Below are positions 39,081 through 45,980 of a stretch of 45,980 nucleotides of DNA, in pieces. The translations under genes and the position numbers were made by a program. Origin of the DNA: Deinococcus roseus. GTDB taxonomy: Bacteria; Deinococcota; Deinococci; Deinococcales; Deinococcaceae. How positions within the stretch are numbered: position 1 is the first letter of the stretch; every line of letters begins with the position of its first letter. Under the pieces are notes generated by a model. It searched no databases. It saw only the letters and a list, made by a program, of their open reading frames with translations, and was not told the origin of the DNA. The stretch is from NCBI RefSeq assembly GCF_014646895.1, contig NZ_BMOD01000032.1:1-45980 (forward strand), given 5' to 3'.

Positions 39081-41712
39081 GCCTGACCTGCCCTGACCCG
39101 GCACAGGGATCCGTAATCGCAGTACTTGCAGGCCGACTCGCTGGGCGTGGGTTGAAAATTCCCCTGGGAGAGCTGTTCCACCGTGTCCTCCAGAAAATCC
39201 ATCACTTCTTTTTTGTGGTCTTCCCACACGTAACCTTTGTCGGTGTGGGCGGGTCCCACCGTTCTGAGCAGGTGTTTTTCGCGGTTCAGGATGCTCAGGT
39301 AGCGTCCCAATTGGCCACCCACGGCCATCAGGTACAGGGGGAGTTGCAGTTCCAGTTTGCTGCCGTCCGGTCTGCGCAGCTCACTGATGTAATTGCGGCT
39401 CTTGTAATCGATCACGGTGGTGCCGTGTTTGGTCTGTTCGATGCGGTCCACGATGCCCCGGTAGGAAAAAGGCCCGTTTTTCAGCTGCAGGGTGTGCTCA
39501 ATGGGAACTTCGAGTTGCTGGGGGAGGGTGCCTTGCAGCATGAAGTAATGGCTTTTCACGAAGTTCTTCAGGTTCTCCAGCAACTCATGGTGCTGGAAAG
39601 GCCAGTGGGGGAGGGGAGGCAACTCGCCATTTTCCAGCAGCACGTTTTCGGCCCGCTCGAAGGCTCCTGGCAGTTCAAGCAGCAGGGTTCTGGGGTTGGG
39701 TCGGATGCCCAGGTGGGGCCGCAGCAGTTCTTCCAGCACCTTGTGGTAGAAGGTCCCTTCGGTGGCGCGCTGCAGGGTTTTTTCCACCTCGGGGAAAGGC
39801 AGGAGTTTTAAGACCTTCTCGGCCATCCAGTGGAACCGGCAGCTGCCAAATTTGACCAGTTGTGAAGGGCTCCACAAATGGTTCTGGGGCACCTTCACCT
39901 GCACCTGTCCGTGGTGACCGGAGACCTGCAGTTTTTGTCGGGAAAGCTCCAGGCTGGCCCGCATTTGCACGTGTTCTCCCACCTCTCCTGTGAGTCCAGC
40001 TTCCACTTCGGTGACCGGGAGGGGTGGGGGGAGGGCCGGTGCCGACTGGAACATCCGGCTGAGGGGTGAGCCTTCCAGGGATTTTCCTTTCAGGTCAAAC
40101 AGGGGCCGGGAAAGGTGCAACTGGCTGCCTGCCGCGTTCAGGCAGGCGTGCAGGTAGGCCCGTTCGGTGTGCATGCGTTCTCCCTGACGGACCAGGGCCA
40201 CCCCGGAGCGCTCCCAGCGTTCCCGGATGTGGTCGTCCAGCAGCACATCTGCAGAAGGGCGCTGGGGGAAGAGGGTGTCACTGAGGCCCAGCACGAACAC
40301 ATGGGGTACTTGCGTCCACTGAGGGCCAGGGGACTGGCAATCCGCACCCCCCGCCGGGAGTACACGGTGGGAACACCGATGTCCATGAAGTCCTCAATCA
40401 GTTCCAGACGCAAATCTTCCAGGGTGAGGTTGCCCATCATGGAAAGCGACTCCAGAATGTCCAGCACCCGACTGACCGCCACGGCCGTCTGGTGGGTGCC
40501 GCGCACCGTGCGGCTGAGGCCCAGAAAACCCAGGGCTTCCCGGAGCCTTGCCCCGTACACCTCACCGATTGCCTGCAGGGGCAGTTCCAGCACACCTGCT
40601 TCCCCCCCGAGTTTCCAGTCGCTGAGTTTCTGGGGGGGTGGGGAGAGGGTTTTGCGCTTCAGGCTGATTTCGTCCACAAAACGGCTCAGGGGATGCTGCA
40701 AGACCTCCAGGGCCATGTGGTGCTCCCACCCTTTCTGGCTGGCCCGGACCAGGGACAGCACCAGTTTCGCCGGGTGGGTGTAAATCAGCGGCAGCATCTG
40801 TCCGCACAGGATCGGCAACTGGTAGCGTCTGCTGGCCTCCCGGATCAGGGGCAGGTAGGTGTCCTGGTCCCGCACCACCACCACCACATCTTCAGGCGGG
40901 ACGCCCCCTTTCAGCAGGTGGTGGATGTGGCCCAGGGTGTGACGGACCTCGGCCTCCGGGCCGGGAAGTGGGGTGTGGGTGATGTGTTCCGGAACGGGGC
41001 CAGTCCCGGCCAGCAGGTGATCCACCGCCCGGGTGCCCACCGTTTCCCTCACGGAGTCAGGGGCCATCTGCACCTTCCAGCCCTGACTTTCCAGGGCAGA
41101 CTGGGCTTTTCTGGCCCGGCTGAAGGTGCGGTGCCCTTCGCTGGTCAGGGTGACCACACTGCCCGGCTCACACACCTTGCCCAGCAGTTCCACCTGCGCC
41201 TGGTCGAAGTAAGGGTAGCCGTACACCAGGTATTTGCCCTGCTCAGGGGCAAAGAATTCCACTGCAGAAGGGTCCGCCAGTTTGTGGGTGGTGAGGTGAG
41301 AGAGGTAGGCTGCATAACAATGGGCCACATCTTTTTCCCGTGCGGTGCGGGCCACGAGTTCGGGTTTCTCGGCGGGGGTGGCGGCGTGCATGAGTTCCGA
41401 GAAGATCCTCATGAGCTGCCGGAAGGTGGGTCGACTGAGCGGCAGGTAATGCAGGTGCACCCCCTCCACCACCTGCTGCAGGACTTTGCGGCGTTCGAAT
41501 TCGGACATCACCCGCACCCCCTGCCGGGACAGCATGCGCTGGGACAGCTGCTTGAGGGTGGTGGTGCGCAGGCCCGTCCCGGAGGTTTTGCGCACAAAAC
41601 GCATGGACAGCAGGTTGGTGGCGACCACCGTGGGGAAGTGGGTGTGGTGTTCCCGCACAAAGTCGGCGAGGGCGGTGACGTCCCGGTGGATCAGCAGGGT
41701 GCGCTCAGGCAT
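39077..41712 (-). pseudogene. AddB-like nuclease, split by a one-base frameshift
   Basis: The two frames join into an AddB-like protein of about 878 aa. The first (41712 to about 40305) has a helicase-fold N-terminus without Walker A, as in AddB, and runs to LALSGRKYP. The second (about 40306 to 39077) continues HVFVLGLSDTLFPQRPSAD, a conserved AddB/RecC phrase. The break is a G4 run at 40303-40306, where five bases would restore the frame. The C-terminal nuclease shows YRGIVDRIEQTKHGTTVIDY-K. Cys625 and Cys862-x2-Cys865-x5-Cys871 fit the AddB 4Fe-4S staple. It could be a real mutation, phase variation or a sequencing error. ATG 41712 follows GGAGGA. Confidence 0.85.
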
Positions 41713-41730
41713 GGTTCCTCCAGTGTAGGT

Positions 41731-43737
41731 TCAGGGTGCGACAGCAAATGACAGGAAGGGAGAGACTTGCCCGGTGTGGGTGATCAGGAGTTGTTCCCTG
41801 GCCCGGGTGATGCCGACGTACAGCAGTTGACGTTCCAGGTCACGGATGCGGTTGCGGTCCGCTTCATCCTGGGCTTCTTTCATGGCCACCGGCAAAGGCA
41901 GGTGGTTTTTTCCCGCGGAGGCGATCACCACCGCACGGAATTCCAGTCCCTTGGCCCGGTGCAGGGACCCTGCAGGCAGGCGGTTTCTGGGCACGTTCCC
42001 CTGCTGCTTGAGGTCAAAGACTTCCAGGCCCAGCTCTCTGGCCACCCTGGAGGCGATGGCGAGGTGGGCGTTGCGTTCCAGGATCGCCACATCGGAGGGA
42101 TGGTGGCCTTTTTTGAGCAGGGACCGCACAAAGTGGGCAATGGTCTCCACCTGGTCCTGATCCCCCATGCACTGCACCACCCTGGGTTCCGGTCCTTGCA
42201 GGCTGGAGAGGGTGATCTCTCCACTCATGCCCATGGCCTGCTCGGCAAACTGCTGGATCTGGCGGGTGGTGCGGTAATTGACTTTCAGTTTTGAGGTGTT
42301 GTTGCGGATGTCGATGCAGTGTGAGAGCCAGGTGCCCACCGCTTTGAAGATGCGCTGCTGGGGGTCTCCCACCAGGGTGATGTCCGAGGGGCCTCTCTTC
42401 ACCAGGGCCCGGATGAATTCGAGCTCGGCGGGTCCGAGGTCCTGGGCTTCATCGGCGATCACAAAGTCATAAACGCTCTTGCCTGTCTCGGCGATCTGCC
42501 TTGCGGTGCGGGTCAAGAGGTGCGTGTGGCTGATTTTTTCCTGCTGCTCGAGTTTTTTGAGCACCCGTTCAAAAAGGCTCCAGAGGTGTTTTCTTTGCAT
42601 GGCCCCGAGCGGGGTGCCCCGTCCGGTGCGGCTGGCACCGCGGTAGGCTTCAAAGGTCCACAGGCCCTGCGCTTCAACCACCTGTTGCCATTCGCTGAGC
42701 ACAAAAGGAAAATCAAACGTGCTGCCGTGCTCGTGGTACACCTCTGCGAGCAGGGGATAGATCAGGCTGGAATCCGTCCCTTTTTCACTCCCCTTGTACA
42801 GTTCCCGGGCGACCTTGTGCAGGTTCATGACCTCGATGTTTTTGAAGGCCGGGTCGTTTCTGGGGACCACGAATGGAAGCTGCTGCTCGAGGCGCTCCGC
42901 CAGGGTTTTGCTGAAACAGGTCAGCAGGACACACTTCTCGGGGTGTTCGCGGGCGAGGAACGCCGCCCAGTGCAGGGCCACCACGGTCTTGCCGGTGCCG
43001 GGACCCCCGGTGATGCGCATGGAAGAAGATGGGGTCGAACGGGCCAGCCTTTCCTGAGCCGGGTGCAAAAACACCATCCAGGTCTGAAAGTCACTTCCCA
43101 GTGCCCCTTCAATCTGACCATCGGCAACTTTGATGGGCATCCCGACCAGGGTTTTCAGGTCCGGCAGTTTTTCACCGGAGTGAATGCGAATCAAGGCATC
43201 TGCCGCATCTTCAGACAGGTGGTCGATGATTTCTGGCAGCCGGGATTCTGGCAGGCTGCGCACAAAAGGCCACAGTTCCTCCGGGATGCCCAGGTCCTGC
43301 AGGGTTTTGTCGTCGATCCATTCAAATGGCCTGGGACCCTCTGCGGGAAGGGTGTGAGGCTTCTGCATCACATCAGGGTCAGGTGCTTTTTCCTGCACCG
43401 TGAACATCTGCACCTTGCCCTGCTGAAAGTCCAGTTTGAACTTCTTGTTTTTCGCCCACTGGTAGGCCGCGTCATGGTGCCCCACATGCAGGTAAACGAA
43501 GGTGTTGCTGTCTCGCAGCAAGATCACCCTGAGGTCCATGTTGCAGGAAATCGAGAACAGATTGGGGGTGTGGGTGTGTTTGAGGGGGTGCAGCCGGTCC
43601 CCGCTTTTGCTGCTGCTCAAAAGCATCAGGTCCTTCTGGAAGTCCTGCACACTCAGCCCCACAATTTTCTGGGACTGGTGATCGAGGTGTTGCAGGGCCT
43701 GGTAGTAGGTGGAGGTCACCACGAACTGGTAGCTCAT
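41731..43737 (-). CDS. SF1 (UvrD-like) helicase with RelE-like N-terminal domain (668 aa)
   Basis: The first about 100 residues have a RelE/ParE-type pattern: FVVTSTYYQALQHLDHQSQK, then LFSISCNMDLRVILLRDSNT and a strand FVYLHVGHHDAAYQWA. From about residue 200 it is an SF1 helicase: Walker A ITGGPGTGKTVVALHW (about 239), Walker B VIADEAQDLGPAE (about 424), III LVGDPQQRIFKA, IV LKVNYRTTRQIQ, V SLHRAKGLEFRAVVI and VI YVGITRAREQLL. No nuclease domain. Helicases with a RelE-like head are known from genome surveys; their role is unclear. It overlaps the upstream gene by 4 bp and precedes addB by 18 bp, so it belongs to one operon with the AddAB-like pair. Confidence 0.88.
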   Translation of the reverse strand: MSYQFVVTSTYYQALQHLDHQSQKIVGLSVQDFQKDLMLLSSSKSGDRLHPLKHTHTPNLFSISCNMDLRVILLRDSNTFVYLHVGHHDAAYQWAKNKKFKLDFQQGKVQMFTVQEKAPDPDVMQKPHTLPAEGPRPFEWIDDKTLQDLGIPEELWPFVRSLPESRLPEIIDHLSEDAADALIRIHSGEKLPDLKTLVGMPIKVADGQIEGALGSDFQTWMVFLHPAQERLARSTPSSSMRITGGPGTGKTVVALHWAAFLAREHPEKCVLLTCFSKTLAERLEQQLPFVVPRNDPAFKNIEVMNLHKVARELYKGSEKGTDSSLIYPLLAEVYHEHGSTFDFPFVLSEWQQVVEAQGLWTFEAYRGASRTGRGTPLGAMQRKHLWSLFERVLKKLEQQEKISHTHLLTRTARQIAETGKSVYDFVIADEAQDLGPAELEFIRALVKRGPSDITLVGDPQQRIFKAVGTWLSHCIDIRNNTSKLKVNYRTTRQIQQFAEQAMGMSGEITLSSLQGPEPRVVQCMGDQDQVETIAHFVRSLLKKGHHPSDVAILERNAHLAIASRVARELGLEVFDLKQQGNVPRNRLPAGSLHRAKGLEFRAVVIASAGKNHLPLPVAMKEAQDEADRNRIRDLERQLLYVGITRAREQLLITHTGQVSPFLSFAVAP

Positions 43738-45260
43738 CCGTGCAGGGCCTTTTGCAGGTGTCCTGCGAGGTCTGGAAGTTGCACAGAAAAGGTCTGGTGG
43801 CCGGAAGAGGTCACCTCAGAATTTTCCACCACGGCCACTTTCTGTGCGGTCCACAGCAACAGGGCCTGGTTGCCGGTCACCTGCACCCCGTCATGCAAAT
43901 CCACATGGCAATCGTCGGGGGCAGGGAGACCTGCACTGGCCAGGGATTCCGCCAGCACGTTCCAGCGGGGGTCCAGCACCTCCAGAATCAGGTCCCAATT
44001 GGGGTCCCGGATCGGTGCGGCAGGCAGAGCTACGGTCAAGGAGGGTGTCTCCGAGATGGGGGCCACATGGTCCTGGTGCACGAACCGTCCATCCTCCAAC
44101 CGCTTCGCAAAAGGCAACACCAAGAGGGCCGCTTCCAGCTGGTCTTCTCTGAGCATCAGAACCCGGTTGAGCTCCTGGACCGTCACCGGTGTGCTGGCGT
44201 GCTTGAGAAATTGCTCAATGCGTTCACACGTGCGGGGATTCTTGAAGTACACCCGGTACCGGCCTGTCCCTGCAGGCAACTCCCAGCGGTGCAAAGAGTG
44301 CAGGAAAGCGGCCAGGACCAGCCAGGCCAGTTCTTTTTCACTTCCCAGGTCGGGGTCGATGAGCTCCAGCACCTGCAGGTCACGGTGCCGGAACGATGCG
44401 TACCAGCGGGTGAGCCCGGCGGTGGCTTCTTCATCGGGTTGTTCCAGCCGGAGTTTGCTGAGCAGGGTGCGCAGTTTGAAGTGGGTGTCCACCTGCTCCC
44501 AGTCTGCTGCTGTTCTGGGCATCAGGGCAAGGAGTTCACTTCTGGGCTGGGGGAGCAAGGCTTCGAGCAGGCGTTGCACCTCCCCTTGCAAAGATGGGGT
44601 GGGGAGGGCTGCGTGTTGCAGGTCGACCTGCTGCTCGGGGATTTCTGGGAGAGCAGGTTCAGGTTCATCTTTTTGATTGGGCTCCACCGGGGTTTCAGGT
44701 GCAGGTTCGCTCCAGGTGGACGCAGTGTGCCCCTCGTCTGGAGCGGCAGGCAGGGAGGGGTCTGCCATTTCGGGGTCCTGCCTTTCAGACACTTCCACCT
44801 CTCGGGTGATGCCGCTTGACTCGGCTGAGGTGTCTGTGGTGCCCTGGGACGCTGTGCCGGTGAGCAAAAACAACAGGTCCTGCAAATCCCGCACTGTGAC
44901 GTCCTCATGCAGGCTCAAGGCCGGGTAGATGGGCACCCTGCGGGCTTCTTCAAGGTCCTGTTGACTGGTCTGGAGGTCCCTGAAGAGCCCTGCGAGCTCT
45001 GCGCCGAGGGATGGATTTTGCATCAGGTGCAACGCAAGGTTGTCGATGCCCTGGGTCAGGGCACCGATGCGGCCAGAGAGTTCTGCCACCTTTTCGGCTT
45101 TCTCCGCCTGAAGCTGGGTCACCTGCAACTGGTTTTCCAGCTGGTGCACGACACCTTGCCAACGTGAGGCCCGGTTTCTTCTGAAGTCCTGCCACTGTTG
45201 AAACATTTTGAGGTCTTCTGCATTCCATTCTGAGAGACCGTCCGAAAACCGTCTGAGCAT
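43734..45260 (-). CDS. Coiled-coil/winged-helix protein, lead gene of the operon, 5' end replaced by IS
   Basis: 508 aa, no known family. There is a coiled coil at about residues 30-110 (GVVHQLENQLQVTQLQAEKA), a Pro/Glu-rich linker at about 140-225, a helical region and a winged-helix-like segment at about 345-395 (TPVTVQELNRVLMLREDQLE, then VLPFAKRLEDGRFV). The C-terminal about 100 residues are beta-rich. Residues 1-9 (MLRRFSDGL) are encoded by the IS inverted repeat and its flank. The native start probably lies beyond the IS, giving MTTSNLQHVTSR and 511 aa. Translation may survive from the IS-borne ATG, but the native promoter is now about 1 kb away. It overlaps the helicase gene by 4 bp. 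Confidence 0.82.
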   Translation of the reverse strand: MLRRFSDGLSEWNAEDLKMFQQWQDFRRNRASRWQGVVHQLENQLQVTQLQAEKAEKVAELSGRIGALTQGIDNLALHLMQNPSLGAELAGLFRDLQTSQQDLEEARRVPIYPALSLHEDVTVRDLQDLLFLLTGTASQGTTDTSAESSGITREVEVSERQDPEMADPSLPAAPDEGHTASTWSEPAPETPVEPNQKDEPEPALPEIPEQQVDLQHAALPTPSLQGEVQRLLEALLPQPRSELLALMPRTAADWEQVDTHFKLRTLLSKLRLEQPDEEATAGLTRWYASFRHRDLQVLELIDPDLGSEKELAWLVLAAFLHSLHRWELPAGTGRYRVYFKNPRTCERIEQFLKHASTPVTVQELNRVLMLREDQLEAALLVLPFAKRLEDGRFVHQDHVAPISETPSLTVALPAAPIRDPNWDLILEVLDPRWNVLAESLASAGLPAPDDCHVDLHDGVQVTGNQALLLWTAQKVAVVENSEVTSSGHQTFSVQLPDLAGHLQKALHG

Positions 45261-45285
45261 GACAAAACAGCATTGAATTGATAAA

Positions 45286-45648
45286 ATGCTGTCTGTGACG
45301 AGAAAGCCTTACCCCAGTGACCTCACTGACCGTGAATGGGCACTGCTCGAACCCCTCATTCCCTCCACCAAACCCGGTGGTCGGCCTGCAAGCATTCCCA
45401 GACGAGAAATCGTCAATGCTCTGCTCTACGTGCTCTGTCAGGGCACCTCCTGGCGGGCCTTACCCCACGACTTTCCCCACTGGAAGACCGTCTATGAGTA
45501 CTTCCGACTCTGGAAGAAAACCGGCGTGTGGGAGAAGGCCAGCCAGAAACTGGTGAGGACCTATCGCAGCTTGGATGGACGAAATGAAGACCCCAGTGCC
45601 GCTGTTCTGGACTCTCAGAGTGTGAAAACCACTCAAAAAGGGGGCTAG
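45286..45648 (+). CDS. IS5-family transposase OrfA (120 aa)
   Basis: The first transposase frame carries the IS5/IS427 N-terminal domain: YPSDLTDREWALLEPLIPST, then RREIVNALLYVLCQGTSWRA, LPHDFPHWKTVYEYFRLWKK and the start of the catalytic domain (VLDSQSVKTTQKGG, with the first Asp). It ends at TAG 45646-45648, just after an A5G5 run (45635-45644). OrfB is open in the -1 frame from the same run. Ribosomal slippage there would give the full transposase, the usual IS427 arrangement. Confidence 0.9.
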   Translation: MLSVTRKPYPSDLTDREWALLEPLIPSTKPGGRPASIPRREIVNALLYVLCQGTSWRALPHDFPHWKTVYEYFRLWKKTGVWEKASQKLVRTYRSLDGRNEDPSAAVLDSQSVKTTQKGG

Positions 45649-45980
45649 AGAGAGGCTTTGATGCAGGCAAGAAGGTCAAAGGCCGCAAGCGTTTCTTGCT
45701 GTGTGACACGCTAGGAAATATCCTGCATGTGATGGTCTGTGCTGCCAGTACCCAGGAACGAGATGGGGGAAAAGTCCTGCTCGAAGCCGCCAAAGAAAAA
45801 TGTCCCCGGCTAGAGACCATCTTCGTGGACAACGGCTACAACGGAGAAAAATTTCAAGACTGGGTCCTGCAAAAGACCTCCTGGAAGGTCGAAGTGGTCA
45901 AGCACCCTTCCTCGGGCAGTCGGTACGCTTTCATCGAAGGTCAAGACATCACTGCTGAGACCTACCAGGCTGCCATTGCC
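45636..45980 (+). CDS. IS5-family transposase OrfB, N-terminal part
   Basis: In the -1 frame relative to OrfA, after the A5G5 slippery run, the sequence reads GFDAGKKVKGRKRFLLCDTL, then LGNILHVMVCAASTQERDGG and TIFVDNGYNGEKFQDWVL. FVDNGYNG carries the second catalytic Asp. It continues without break at base 2 of the window if the ends are joined, giving the complete DDE triad with VVERTNAW. OrfB has no good start of its own, so it depends on frameshifting. Confidence 0.87.
45899..45980 (+). repeat. 82-bp terminal identity with bases 1-82
   Basis: The last 82 bases equal the first 82 bases exactly and lie at the same point of the IS transposase. This fits a linearised circle cut inside the IS, or contig ends meeting in two copies of it. 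An overlap one less than an odd k-mer size (83) is typical of de Bruijn assemblies. Confidence 0.95.

Larger units (their letters stand above)
45234..45980 (+). mobile_element. IS5-family (IS427-like) insertion sequence, left part
   Basis: Begins with the 15-bp inverted repeat GAGACCGTCCGAAAA, preceded by the target duplication TGA (45231-45233). It runs through orfA and most of orfB to the window end and continues at base 1 through an 82-bp identical overlap. It is inserted at the 5' end of the four-gene operon, and its own genes point the opposite way. Confidence 0.88.

Noticed and set aside
42520..44676. 718-codon open frame on the plus strand
   Set aside because: It is antisense to the RelE-helicase and 508-aa genes. 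The minus-strand frames hold clear helicase motifs, while this one is a low-complexity shadow of GC-rich codons.
1..45980. Plasmid replication or partition genes
   Set aside because: None recognised. The TPR/winged-helix protein (33892-35535) was considered as an initiator, but it looks like a transcription regulator.

Overview
The window looks like a defence-rich accessory replicon or island from a Deinococcus-type bacterium. Three things point there. Several start codons sit 8-10 nt after a TATAAT/TAAGAT-like -10 box, which gives leaderless or nearly leaderless mRNAs. Short palindromic intergenic repeats recur. Codon use is moderately GC-rich. The genus is an inference; no rRNA or marker gene is present.

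Topology. Bases 1-82 are identical to bases 45899-45980, inside one IS5-family (IS427-like) element. Joining the ends gives a 45,898-bp circle carrying one 983-bp IS. That IS has 15-bp inverted ends (304-318 and 45234-45248) and a TGA target duplication. Removing it restores an in-frame start (MTTSNLQHVTSR-) and promoter for the large minus-strand gene at its left. I therefore favour a circular molecule, but two IS copies flanking a chromosomal segment are not excluded. No Rep, ParA or ParB protein was recognised.

Layout. (1) 0.7-2.1 kb: two plus-strand genes of unknown function, ending at a shared terminator. (2) 2.1-19.0 kb, minus strand: a complete type 1 BREX locus, brxA-brxB-brxC-pglX-[accessory]-pglZ-brxL. 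The accessory slot between pglX and pglZ holds two nested modules. One is a toxin-antitoxin-SecB-like chaperone (TAC) operon with its own palindromic operator, bracketed by an 80-bp direct repeat. The other is a HicB / ABC-type ATPase / PD-(D/E)XK nuclease operon that runs into pglZ. (3) 19.1-35.5 kb: mixed cargo with several decayed mobile elements (IS1-like, IS110 remnant, IS3), three HTH regulators, an exported beta-propeller/PEGA protein, a family of small unknown proteins, an AbrB antitoxin with a broken MazF-like toxin, a TPR/winged-helix regulator and a 1.4-kb AT-rich non-coding stretch with inverted repeats. (4) 35.8-45.3 kb, minus strand: a tight four-gene operon coding for a 508-aa coiled-coil protein, a RelE-like/UvrD helicase fusion, an AddB-like nuclease (split by one missing base) and an AddA-like helicase-nuclease carrying Fe-S cysteines. 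This is the best candidate for an undescribed defence or DNA-processing system. Canonical AddAB/RecBCD is absent from the well-studied Deinococcus radiodurans.

How the genes fit together. BREX would methylate host DNA (PglX) and block phage replication through BrxB/BrxC/PglZ/BrxL. The embedded TAC and ATPase-nuclease modules could act as back-up abortive systems. The four-gene helicase-nuclease operon could process DNA ends of invaders. The IS insertion now separates that operon from its promoter, and the addB frameshift may have inactivated it, so its present activity is uncertain.
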